DNA of 64,000 bases from Psychroflexus torquis ATCC 700755 (GTDB taxonomy: Bacteria > Bacteroidota > Bacteroidia > Flavobacteriales > Flavobacteriaceae): the NCBI RefSeq assembly GCF_000153485.2, contig NC_018721.1, forward strand, positions 1,612,001 through 1,676,000. The letters are read 5' to 3'. The stretch's first letter is position 1. The number at the start of each line of letters is the position of its first letter. Below are positions 1-9,000 of this stretch, one piece after another. A model generated the notes under the pieces. It saw nothing but the letters and a program-made list of their open reading frames with translations. It did no database searches and was not told the DNA's origin. A program made the translations under genes and the position numbers.

Positions 1-1410
1 GTTATTGCTATTACCAGTAGCAGCTGTTCTGCTCCTAGAATATTCATTTTGGGTAGTATCGTAGAAAATAAGTTGAGCTTCTTGGATATAAACTTCAGTA
101 TTGGCATCTACAACTTCAACCAATACAGAAGTTTGTTCTAGTGGACTTACCAATTTAGCCCGGTATATATTGTCGGTTCGTTCTTCTTTTTTAGTACTGG
201 TTCTATTAGAAGACACAAAGCCTAATTCTACGTTGCCATTATAAGTAAACGCAAAATCATCGGCATTACTGTTTAATGGGTGACCTAAGTTTTGAGGAGG
301 TGTAAAGTCACCAGAATCTACTTTAGAATAAAAAACATCCAAGCCTCCAAGACCTAGATGTCCATCGCTGGAGAAATAAAGCATATCCTCTTCATCTACG
401 AATGGAAAGTTTTCTCTTCCCTCTGTATTGAGAGTGGGCCCTAAATTTTGTGGAGATCCGTAAGTTCCATCGGCATTAATATCCACAACATAGAGGTCTG
501 AAGATCCATAACCTCCGGCTCTATCACTTGAAAAATAAAGCTGACTCCCGTCTGGGCTTAACGCTGGGTTTGAATTGGAAAATGAAATATCATTAAAAGG
601 CAAGTCTTGGATATCTTGGAACATTCCGTTAACTAGTGTTGCTTTATAAATTTTAAGATTGTTCACTCCGTTGTCATCTTTTCTATATTTTTCGTATAAA
701 AAGTCGTTTCTAGTAAAGTATAAAGTCGATTTATCCTTAGTGATAGCAATAGAGCCTTCGTGGTATTTGGTATTGATATATCCTGTGATTTCAATTGGAT
801 TTTTAAACGTCCCCGCAACATTTTCAGCCACAAAAATATCTAAAGAAGGTTCGTTATCCCATCCATATTTTTTACGAGATTCGTTCCTTGCTGAAACGAA
901 ATAGAGCTTTCCATCGAACTCGTATGCTCCAAAATCTGAGAAATCAGAGCTTAAGCTGAGTTTATTTAATTCAAATCTTGGGGTCATCGATTGTAAATCC
1001 ATCAGGTAATCTGGATTTTCTAGAAAGGCCTTTGCTCTTTGATCCGTTGGCGCTTTATCGACAAAATCAAGCATAGCTTTTTTGAAGTCATCATACTCCT
1101 CGTTAATCAAAAGAGTTTGAGCGTAATTGAAGTAATCTATAGCCTCTGGATTCCGATTACTTCTTAGATAACGCTTAAATAATCGTTCAGATGCTTCGAA
1201 GTTGGAAGTCTTCATATTTGCTATTGCCAATTGCTTATAAACATAAGCATTAGCTTTTCCCTTTTGAATTAATTTTTCGTAAGCATCAATCGCATCGACA
1301 TACGCAAAGCTTTCGAAGTATTTATCTGCTTTTTGGGTATCGCTGTTCTGGGACCAAAGCATGGTTGATGCGAAGCAACAAAAAATACTTAGTATAAATA
1401 GGTTTTTCAT
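1..1410 (-). CDS. OmpA/PD40-family outer-membrane-associated protein, partial (C-terminus off the left edge)
   Basis: An open minus-strand frame starts at ATG 1410 and runs off the left edge, giving about 470 visible residues. It begins with a signal peptide ending near LWSQ. Helical TPR-like sequence follows (about residues 20-140), then WD40-like PD40 beta-propeller repeats with motifs such as SPDGSQLYFSSD and DMLYFSSDGHLG. The visible part ends in what looks like a carboxypeptidase-regulatory-like segment. Proteins with this order usually end in a peptidoglycan-binding OmpA domain, which would lie outside the window; that part is inference. It sits 18 bp after a PorP/SprF gene on the same strand, so a role anchoring a type IX secretion or adhesin complex to the wall (PorE-like) is likely. 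Substrate unknown. Confidence 0.85.
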   Translation of the reverse strand, partial: MKNLFILSIFCCFASTMLWSQNSDTQKADKYFESFAYVDAIDAYEKLIQKGKANAYVYKQLAIANMKTSNFEASERLFKRYLRSNRNPEAIDYFNYAQTLLINEEYDDFKKAMLDFVDKAPTDQRAKAFLENPDYLMDLQSMTPRFELNKLSLSSDFSDFGAYEFDGKLYFVSARNESRKKYGWDNEPSLDIFVAENVAGTFKNPIEITGYINTKYHEGSIAITKDKSTLYFTRNDFLYEKYRKDDNGVNNLKIYKATLVNGMFQDIQDLPFNDISFSNSNPALSPDGSQLYFSSDRAGGYGSSDLYVVDINADGTYGSPQNLGPTLNTEGRENFPFVDEEDMLYFSSDGHLGLGGLDVFYSKVDSGDFTPPQNLGHPLNSNADDFAFTYNGNVELGFVSSNRTSTKKEERTDNIYRAKLVSPLEQTSVLVEVVDANTEVYIQEAQLIFYDTTQNEYSRSRTAATGNSNN

Positions 1411-1428
1411 AATCATGTGGATTTGGGT

Positions 1429-2337
1429 TTAAAAATAGCGAGGAGAAACGTAAGTTTTCTTTTTGAAGAAAATATCGAAAATAATGAAGGCCTCGTAAGA
1501 AGGATTGTTCAAATTACTTTTAGTTGTATCGATAGCAAACCCTATTTGCACCAAATCTGTAGCTCTTATACTTGCCAAGGCACTTATAGCATCTTCATAT
1601 CTATAGGAAACGCCTACTTCAAGCTTTTCGTGAAATAAGAAATTGGCATTCACATCAAAGGAGACTGCTGAATTCAGTTCAGATTTCACTAAAGTAGAGG
1701 GTTTGAATTTGATATAATCGTTGATATCAAACACATAACCTGCTGTCACGAAATAGTGTTGTTCTTCTGAACCAAATTCTCTTCCATCAACTTCTAGGTG
1801 AGTAGAACTTAAGAAATTTGGCATAGAAAGACCTAAATAAAATTTATCTGTATAATATAAAACTCCAGCACCTACACTAGGATAGATTTCGCTAAGATCT
1901 TCTTGAAAAGCAGGATCCATTTCATCTTGGAGATACAAATCTGTAAAGTTACTATTTTGTAATGTTGCTCCAGCTTTTATACCAAAAGCCAATTTGCTAT
2001 TTTGTCCAACATCGATAGTGTAGGAAATATCTGCATAAAGATTGGTTTCGTCTACAGGTCCTATTTGATCAGTAATAGCTGACAATCCAACGCCAAAACC
2101 ATCTCCTAAGGGGGTATGTGCATTAAAAGTAAAAGTTCGGGGTGCGCCATCAATTCCAGACCACTGCCCTCTGTACAAAGCACCAACAGAAAGGCTTTCT
2201 TTAGAGCCAGCGTAAGCTGGGTTAATAACGTTCATATTGTACATGTATTGCGTATATTGGGGATCTTGCTGCGCTGTTACGTTAGTGATAGTAAATAAGC
2301 ACAAGATGGCGAAAAGAGGTATATATATATTTTTCAT
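1429..2337 (-). CDS. PorP/SprF family type IX secretion membrane protein
   Basis: A 302-residue outer-membrane beta-barrel protein. The start is taken as ATG 2337, giving a clean signal peptide that ends ITNVTAQQ; a TTG further upstream at 2355 is in frame but adds nothing. The mature N-terminus has the PorP/SprF signature QDPQYTQYMYN followed by NPAYAG. Alternating amphipathic strands and a C-terminal FFKKK region follow. In Flavobacterium, SprF-type proteins are needed for export or attachment of large adhesins that carry the type-B (gliding-motility-associated) C-terminal domain. The gene lies between a small type-B-domain lipoprotein and an OmpA/PD40 protein, all minus strand with short gaps, so a three-gene operon is probable. 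Confidence 0.93.
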   Translation of the reverse strand: MKNIYIPLFAILCLFTITNVTAQQDPQYTQYMYNMNVINPAYAGSKESLSVGALYRGQWSGIDGAPRTFTFNAHTPLGDGFGVGLSAITDQIGPVDETNLYADISYTIDVGQNSKLAFGIKAGATLQNSNFTDLYLQDEMDPAFQEDLSEIYPSVGAGVLYYTDKFYLGLSMPNFLSSTHLEVDGREFGSEEQHYFVTAGYVFDINDYIKFKPSTLVKSELNSAVSFDVNANFLFHEKLEVGVSYRYEDAISALASIRATDLVQIGFAIDTTKSNLNNPSYEAFIIFDIFFKKKTYVSPRYF

Positions 2338-2370
2338 GGATAGGGTTTTCTTCAACTAAGCTATAAAGAC

Positions 2371-2772
2371 TTATTGTTCTACGTTAATGTATAGGGCTCC
2401 TTTTGTACTGAAACCATATTCGAGATCTTCGATTTCGAAAGCAATCTCATAAAAATAAGTCCCAGTCACCAAGCTATTTCCATTATCGGATTCTCCGATA
2501 AATTCGTCTCTATAATTGTCTTTCTCGTAAATTTTTCGACCATTTCTGTCGAAAATTTCTAAAGTGGCAATTCCTGTTCGGTCTGCAAGACAAGTCAAAT
2601 CAAAATTATCATTAAGCCCATCTTCATTTGGAGAAATTCCTTCAGTAATTTTACATTCATTTCGATCCGCATTAAGTTCACCTGAATCATCTGAGCTACA
2701 CGAAAGAGATAAAATTAAGCAAGATAAAATAATAAGGTAGGTTTTGAAATTCATTAAAGTTTGATTATTCAT
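2371..2772 (-). CDS. Small lipoprotein consisting of a gliding-motility-associated (T9SS type B) C-terminal domain
   Basis: Only 133 residues. A lipoprotein signal ends LSLSC, followed by SSDDS, close to the acidic surface-export signal of flavobacterial lipoproteins. After about 20 linker residues the rest resembles the type-B sorting domain normally found at the end of giant SprB-like adhesins: EGISPNEDGLND, ATLEIFDRNGRKIYE and GTYFYEI. There is no adhesin body. ATG codons at 2772 and 2754 are both possible starts; the second gives a tighter signal peptide. It lies 33 bp before a PorP/SprF gene and is probably the first gene of that operon. The domain may be a shrunken adhesin or a separate surface component. 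Confidence 0.85.
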   Translation of the reverse strand: MNNQTLMNFKTYLIILSCLILSLSCSSDDSGELNADRNECKITEGISPNEDGLNDNFDLTCLADRTGIATLEIFDRNGRKIYEKDNYRDEFIGESDNGNSLVTGTYFYEIAFEIEDLEYGFSTKGALYINVEQ

Positions 2773-2908
2773 AATAAACGAATTAAGGAAAATTTTAGTG
2801 TTTAAAGGCTAAATTTAGTCAAAAAAGTTAGAAGAAAAATAAAAATCCACCCCCGTTTTTTTAAATTTCCAATATCTTAAAGTGATAAGTGAACTGAAGT
2901 ATTTTTCA

Positions 2909-2916
2909 TAATTTTG
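2909..2916 (+). promoter_or_regulatory. Putative Bacteroidetes -7 box (TAATTTTG) for hflX
   Basis: This matches TAnnTTTG 17 bp before the hflX ATG. No clear TTG -33 element stands at the usual distance, so the call rests on one box and position. Confidence 0.4.
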
Positions 2917-2933
2917 TTTTTATAATATAAACT

Positions 2934-4166
2934 ATGCTAGACGCTCAAAATATAAACTATGAAACAACAGTCCTTATTGGGATTGTTAATCAGTTTCAAA
3001 ATGAAGAAAAATCCAAGGAATATCTAGATGAGTTAGAATTCCTTACTTATACTGCTGGTGGAGAAGTTTTAAAACGTTTTCAACAAAAATTAGAGGTTCC
3101 AAATCCTAAAACTTTTATAGGAAAAGGAAAACTAGAACAAGTAAGAGATTATGTGGAAGAACATCAAGTAGGTACTGCTATTTTTGATGATGAATTATCT
3201 CCTGGTCAACAAAGAAGTATCGAAAAAATACTCAAGTGCAAAGTGGTCGATAGAACCTACCTTATTATGGACATTTTTGCTCAACGCGCAAAAACAAGTA
3301 ACGCTAGCACTCAAGTAGAACTTGCTCAATACGAATACTTGTTACCAAGGCTTGCCGGTCTTTGGACCCACTTGGAAAGACAGCAAGGTGGTATTGGTAT
3401 GCGAGGCCCCGGTGAAACTGAAATTGAAACCGATAGACGTATTGTAAGAGATAAAATCACCTTGCTTAAAAAAAAGCTAAAAACCATAGACAAGCAGATG
3501 GCTGTTCAACGTGGGAACCGAGGAAGCCTTGTAAGAGTAGCTCTCGTTGGCTATACCAATGTTGGTAAATCTACGCTGATGAATGTGATAAGCAAAAGTG
3601 AAGTTTTTGCAGAAAATAAGTTATTCGCTACCTTAGACACTACGGTTAGGAAAGTAGTGATCCGTAATCTTCCTTTCTTGCTTACCGATACAGTAGGTTT
3701 TATAAGAAAGTTACCCACTCAACTTGTGGAGTCGTTCAAATCCACCTTAGATGAAGTCAGAGAAGCCGACTTGCTTTTACATGTAGTCGATATCTCTCAT
3801 GAAAATTTCGAAGATCACATCGAGTCAGTGAATAGTATTTTAGACGATATTAACGCTAAAGATAAACCTTGTATCATGGTCTTTAATAAAATTGATAACT
3901 ACGAACCTGAAGTGATCGAAGAAGATGATTTGATGGTTGAAAAATCCTATCAACATTACACCCTTGAGGAGTGGAAAAAAACATGGATGCAGCGGGAAGG
4001 CGATAATGTTTTATTTATCTCGGCAACAGAGAAAGAAAATATTGAAGAATTTAGAAAAAAAGTCTACGAAACTGCCAGAAAAATACACATTAAACGTTTT
4101 CCATATAACAACTTCTTATATCCAGAATACGAAGCTTATACTGGAGATGAGGAGGAGGAGATGTAG
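2934..4166 (+). CDS. hflX: GTPase HflX
   Basis: 410 residues, the normal HflX length. HflX is a ribosome-associated GTPase that binds the 50S subunit and can split stalled or stress-damaged 70S ribosomes. The N-terminal HflX domain (about residues 10-190) contains the glycine-rich linker GMRGPGETEIETDRR. The G domain follows: G1 GYTNVGKST (206-214), G3 DTVGF and G4 NKID. The last 60 residues carry an acidic tail rich in E and D. The start is ATG 2934, shortly after a plausible -7 box. It is convergent with the receiver gene at 4182, with only 15 bp between the stops and no obvious terminator hairpin. Confidence 0.97.
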   Translation: MLDAQNINYETTVLIGIVNQFQNEEKSKEYLDELEFLTYTAGGEVLKRFQQKLEVPNPKTFIGKGKLEQVRDYVEEHQVGTAIFDDELSPGQQRSIEKILKCKVVDRTYLIMDIFAQRAKTSNASTQVELAQYEYLLPRLAGLWTHLERQQGGIGMRGPGETEIETDRRIVRDKITLLKKKLKTIDKQMAVQRGNRGSLVRVALVGYTNVGKSTLMNVISKSEVFAENKLFATLDTTVRKVVIRNLPFLLTDTVGFIRKLPTQLVESFKSTLDEVREADLLLHVVDISHENFEDHIESVNSILDDINAKDKPCIMVFNKIDNYEPEVIEEDDLMVEKSYQHYTLEEWKKTWMQREGDNVLFISATEKENIEEFRKKVYETARKIHIKRFPYNNFLYPEYEAYTGDEEEEM

Positions 4167-4181
4167 AATTAAAGCCAGCTC

Positions 4182-4586
4182 TTAATTTTCAAAAAAGGGC
4201 TTAAGCTGTTTGAGATTTTTTAATTCCTTGAGTTTTTCGATATTAATAGGTTTTTCTACAAAATCGATAACTACTGGATAGGTTTCCGATTTTTCTTTAT
4301 CGGAAAGATCTATTGAAGAGGTAACGACCAAAACATGACAGTATTTGTTTAATCCAATTGATTTGAGTTTATCCATAAATTGCCAGCCATCAAGGTTTGG
4401 CATGTTTACATCTAGGAAAATCAAAAACTTTGTATCCTCGTTCTTGTATTCTGAAATATAATCTAAAGTCTCGTATCCGTTTGAAAAAGACTTAGGATGG
4501 CTAGAAAAATCTGCATGACCCATCATTTTCTCGTAGATAAAAAGGATCATTTTGTCGTCGTCCACATTTAAAACATCTAATTTCAT
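4182..4586 (-). CDS. Stand-alone response regulator receiver (CheY/Rcp1-like)
   Basis: 134 residues, a single receiver domain without an output domain. The acidic pocket is D9-D10-D11, the phospho-acceptor is D59 in FLDVNMP, the switch Thr/Ser lies in VVTSS (T89) and the conserved lysine in VEKP (K112). Proteins of this size next to PAS/GAF histidine kinases act as phosphorelay intermediates or as diffusible regulators. It lies 58 bp downstream of a GAF histidine kinase on the same strand and is almost certainly its partner. The final output is not visible here. Confidence 0.93.
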   Translation of the reverse strand: MKLDVLNVDDDKMILFIYEKMMGHADFSSHPKSFSNGYETLDYISEYKNEDTKFLIFLDVNMPNLDGWQFMDKLKSIGLNKYCHVLVVTSSIDLSDKEKSETYPVVIDFVEKPINIEKLKELKNLKQLKPFFEN

Positions 4587-4644
4587 AATTTATTTTATTG
4601 AATTTTTAAGAAGGGTAATAATAAACTAAAAATATTTTGGCTCA

Positions 4645-5850
4645 TTAGACTTGTTTAAGAAGATTAAAGCTAAACGTACTTCCGCTTCCTGGTTTAGAAG
4701 TTACCCAGATGTCACCTCCTAGGTTTAAAATAATTTTTTTACAAACAGCTAGCCCCATCCCTACTCCAGCATCGCTTTGGGAGTCTTCCTTGTAGAAGGG
4801 TCTAAAGATTTTATCTAGATTGGATTCTTTTATACCCAAACCATTATCAGAAATATGAATAACCCATTGATCAGACTCATTCTCGATCTTTATTTCAATG
4901 ACTAAAGGTTTTACTTTAGATCTGTACTTTATAGCATTACCTATTAAATTCCGTAAGACTATTGAAAATGAAGTTTTAGAGGTATGAATTTTAGGAAGTT
5001 TAGAATAGTTTATGGCAATAGTGTTAGATTTGATAATTGGTAGATTAAGATCTATAATACTTTCAATAATTGGCTCTACATCTACACGCTCAATGACATT
5101 TTTCTGTGAAGTCAATTTGGCAAAAGCAAGTATCTCATAGATAAGCCCTGTCATTTTATGAGTGCTTTGTGTGGCGTAGTTGATGTATTGCAAAGCCTCT
5201 TCACCAAGACTTGTTCCTGTATCAATTTGTAATAGTTCTAAAAATCCCTGAATGCTATCTAAAGGGTTTTTAAGATCATGAGCTATAGAATATGCAACTT
5301 CTTCGGTTTGATTCTTTTGAACTTCCAATTGAGAATAGACTTTTTCTAACTCTAAAGATTTCTTACGAGACTCAAAGAGGCGTTCTACAAGTTTTGCAAG
5401 AGATTTGAGGGCTTGTATTTGTGATGCAGATAAAACTTTAGGTTTGTGATCGAAAACACAAAGCGTACCTAAGGCATAGCCTTCTTTACTCATAAGAGGC
5501 ATGCCCGCATAAAAAGCAATTTTCGGGTCTTTTGTAACTAAGGGGTTTTCTTTAAATCTTTCATCTAAAGTAGCATCATTGACAATAAGTAATTTTTCTG
5601 GAGTATTAATAGCGTGTGCGCAGAAAGCTATATCTCTTGAGGTTTCCTTCAAGTCTATTCCTTGCATAGATTTAAAGACTTGCTTTTTGGAATCAATTAA
5701 TGTGATAAGTGATATTGAAGTACCACAAATGTCTGAAGCTAGTTTTGTAATCAAATCATAATCTTCATCTGGAAGATCATCAAGTAATTGGTGACTTTGT
5801 AAATCTTTTAAGCGTTCTACTTCATTATCTGGAATCAGTGGCTTTTTCAT
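4645..5850 (-). CDS. GAF-domain sensor histidine kinase
   Basis: 401 residues, soluble, with no membrane segments. An N-terminal GAF domain (about 25-165, containing FCAHAI and AFYAGMPL) is joined by a short coiled coil to a HisKA domain with phospho-acceptor H191 in AHDLKNPL. An HATPase domain follows with N box RNLIGNAIKY, G1 DNGLGIKE, F box IFRPFYK and G2 GVGMGLAVCKK. All catalytic motifs are intact. The GAF ligand is unknown. It lies between a PAS-array protein lacking a kinase (upstream) and a lone receiver (downstream), so it may supply the kinase activity for both. A TTG-N22-TAATTTTG promoter-like pair lies upstream. Confidence 0.94.
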   Translation of the reverse strand: MKKPLIPDNEVERLKDLQSHQLLDDLPDEDYDLITKLASDICGTSISLITLIDSKKQVFKSMQGIDLKETSRDIAFCAHAINTPEKLLIVNDATLDERFKENPLVTKDPKIAFYAGMPLMSKEGYALGTLCVFDHKPKVLSASQIQALKSLAKLVERLFESRKKSLELEKVYSQLEVQKNQTEEVAYSIAHDLKNPLDSIQGFLELLQIDTGTSLGEEALQYINYATQSTHKMTGLIYEILAFAKLTSQKNVIERVDVEPIIESIIDLNLPIIKSNTIAINYSKLPKIHTSKTSFSIVLRNLIGNAIKYRSKVKPLVIEIKIENESDQWVIHISDNGLGIKESNLDKIFRPFYKEDSQSDAGVGMGLAVCKKIILNLGGDIWVTSKPGSGSTFSFNLLKQV

Positions 5851-5927
5851 ATTAATGTGACTTTTAGGGAATCTTTTGTTTAAGTTATCCCTTCATCAAC
5901 TTTTAAATTGAGATTAATTCATATCGA

Positions 5928-5960
5928 CAAAATTAAGCATATTTTCTAAAAAAGAGGCAA
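5928..5960 (-). promoter_or_regulatory. Putative Bacteroidetes promoter (TTG-N22-TAATTTTG) for the GAF histidine kinase
   Basis: On the minus strand TTG (5958-5960) and TAATTTTG (5928-5935) are separated by 22 nt, within the 17-23 nt usual for flavobacterial promoters. It lies in the 162-bp gap before the kinase, so the kinase may also be transcribed independently of the PAS gene. Confidence 0.5.
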
Positions 5961-6012
5961 TTAAAGACCTTTTTTAAAGGTATTGTTTTGAAGGGAGAAC
6001 CAGCTCAAAAAT

Positions 6013-9000
6013 TTAAAGTATGATTTTGGTTTTCTGCTTTTTTTTGTCGGAAATATCTTGCAAACTTCCAACCATTCTTAAAGCTTTTCCTCGATCATCT
6101 CTAATGATAGTTCCTCTATCCAAAACAGAAATATAAGCCCCATCACTTTTCATAAGACGGTAAGGTTCATTCCAATGATCCGCAGTTATATCTTTAAGTG
6201 AAGTTTCAAAAGAAATTTGAATTCTTTCTCTTTCTTCTGGATGGATCTTGCTTAACCACATTTGTTCAGTGTCCCCAAACTCTTTGGGATCATATCCAAA
6301 AAGCTTTTTAAGACCAAGACCCCATGATATAGAATTGTTTTGAATATCAAGATCCCAAACGGCATTTATACCGGTTTCTGAGAGAATTTCAAACTTTTCA
6401 ATTTGTGTTCTTAGATCTTCAACAATCGCCTTCTTCTCTGTTGTGTCTCTAAAATAGATTGAAAGTTGCTTCTCAGAAGGATAAGCACTCACCTCAAACC
6501 ATTTCTGTAAATTTTCAAAATAGGTTTCAAAATGAATGCTTTCTTGTTTCTCCATAGATTCTCTGTACTTTATATCAAGTGCATTTCTTCTAAAATCATC
6601 AAAAACCTCCCATAAATGTTTTCCTAGAATTTCAAATTTTTGCACAGATAAAATCTCCTCAGCGCTTTTATTCCAATATTTAACAATCCATTGTTCATCA
6701 ACCACTAAAAAACCATCGGTAATATTATCTAGAATCTGATTTTTTTCCTGAAGGAGTTTCTTCTCTTTCAATTCAGACTCCTTATAGCCATGTATATTTT
6801 GTAAAGATCCAAACAACTTGACTAGAATGTTATTCTTAAATTCTTGCTCTACGACAATTCGAAACCAATTCTTTGTACCATCAGGAAGGTTAATCTGAGT
6901 GTCAAACTCCTCAACTTGTTTCGTTTTAATTTTTGAAGACTCTAGTATAGCTAGGTCTTTATTTAAATTTAACAGTGAATTCATTTCTGATACCTCACCG
7001 ACAAAACTATCTTTTAGACCAAGCAAGTGCTTTGCATTTTCACTTAAATACGTTTTATTGTTTTCTAAATCAATTTCCCAAGTTCCCGTTTTAGTGAGTA
7101 CATTAGTTTTTTCAAGTAACTCTCCTAGCTTTGCTTTGTCTGTAATATCTCTACCAACACAAAAGACATCGTCACTATCTTTCAGGCGAAACAAAGTCCA
7201 AGAGACGTAAAAGGTGTTGTTATTTTTAGAGTTCACGCGTATTTTTGCATACTGTTTTCCTGGCAATTGAATAGCTGCAGAAAGGGTTTCTAGAGCTTCG
7301 ATTTGATCTTCACTATGGATAAACTTAAAAAAAGGTATAGACAAAAACTCCTCTTCTCTGTAACCGAGTAAGTCGGTTGCGCGTTTATTTACTTTTTTTA
7401 AATAACCATCTTTTCCAGCGATACCCATAAAATCTGGGGCATATTCAAAGAAACTAGTCAACTCATTTTCAGCTTGTTTTCTAGAAATTTCATTGGCCAA
7501 TTGTATAGAAAAATCATCAAAAACAGAGCGAAGGCTTTGTTCTCGAGAATAAGCATGTGTGAAGCCTAAGTGCACTACTCCCATAATGGAACCATGATAC
7601 TGAATTGGGAAGGCATAACTCAGTTTAATATTTATGCCTTCTTCCAAATGTATATCCTCTTCATGAATCGTGATAAGAGGTTGATTCGTTTTAAATATTT
7701 TCTCTATAACACTTTTGTAGAATAAGCCAGTGTCGTGGCTTTCTAAATCGACAACTTTTCCTCCAATAAGCTCTACAGATTTAGTTAATTTTTTTGAATA
7801 AGGATCAAAAAGCCAAACCTCATTGACATAAGACCCTAATTGATTTTCTATCTCTTGCAGGACCTTTATTAATAGAGCATCTAAAGGCATGTTTTCTGTA
7901 AAAATTTTATGAGTCTGAGTGAGGAGCTGACGCTTTATTATACTATTCTTTAGGTCATTAATATCTCTATTGATCACTACCCAATGTGTGTACCAGCCTT
8001 GATCATCCATGATGGGAGTGATAGATAGATTGTTCCAAAACTCTACGTTTTGTTTTGTAAAATTTAAAAGATCAATTTCTACTGGATCCCAATTTTTCAA
8101 TTTTTTATTTAAATCTGTAAATCCTGCTTTGTTTTTATCGGTCACATAAAATTCGAGTGGGGTTTTCCCGATGATGTCTGAGCTATCATAACCAAATAAC
8201 TCTTTGAAGCTAGGATTGGCATAAATAATTTCTGAGTCTAGAAAATTATCGTTGTGAACTTTGGCCATCAAGATGGCATCTTTTGCTCCTGCTACCAATT
8301 TTTCTAAAAGACCCAGGTGGTCTTCTCGCTTTACCGCTTTAGTGATATCTTGCAGAGCTCCAACAAGTCGAGTAGCTTCTCCCTTCTCATTTCTGACGAT
8401 GATCACGTTCTCTCTAACATTGGCAAAGGAAGCATCCTTTTTCAAAAATCTATAATCAAACGTCCATTTCTTCAAATTTTTATCTTCTATTGCTAGTTTT
8501 AAGCTATTTAAAAAAGGGTGGAGGTCATTAGGATGGATTTTAGATTCCCAGAAAGACATTGAAACTATATCACCTCCTCTTTTGTAACCAAAAAGGTACT
8601 CAAAACCCTCACCCCAATACAATTTATCGCTTTTTAAATCACATTCCCATACAGCATCTGAGGTGGCTTGAGAGGCAAGGTCAAACCTGCTTTTTGCTTG
8701 CTCTAGTTCTTTCCTTGCATAATAACTTTCAGTGACATCGGTCACTGTAGAAATCATAAAGTTGTGATCATAAAGAGGGATGTTTTTAGCATCAATAATT
8801 TTTACCTCATTTAATTTTGTGGTGATCTTTAAATTTTGCCACTGCATTTTTTCAGGATTTCGAGAGGCGATATCACTTAAGATTCTTTCCGAAATCTCTT
8901 TCCTGTAGTTAACCTCTGGATATACTTTTTCAAAAAATTCTGATACATTTTGAAGGTCTTCAGCTTCCCAACCATATGTGTCTTCAAACTTTTTGTTGAC

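Noticed and set aside
659..904. 81-codon plus-strand open frame
   Set aside because: It is antisense to the PD40 repeats of the OmpA-type protein, whose coding frame is far more convincing.
5967..5981. ACCTTT-TTT-AAAGGT hairpin after the PAS gene
   Set aside because: A six-bp AT-rich stem with a 3-nt loop and no proper T tract; expected by chance here.
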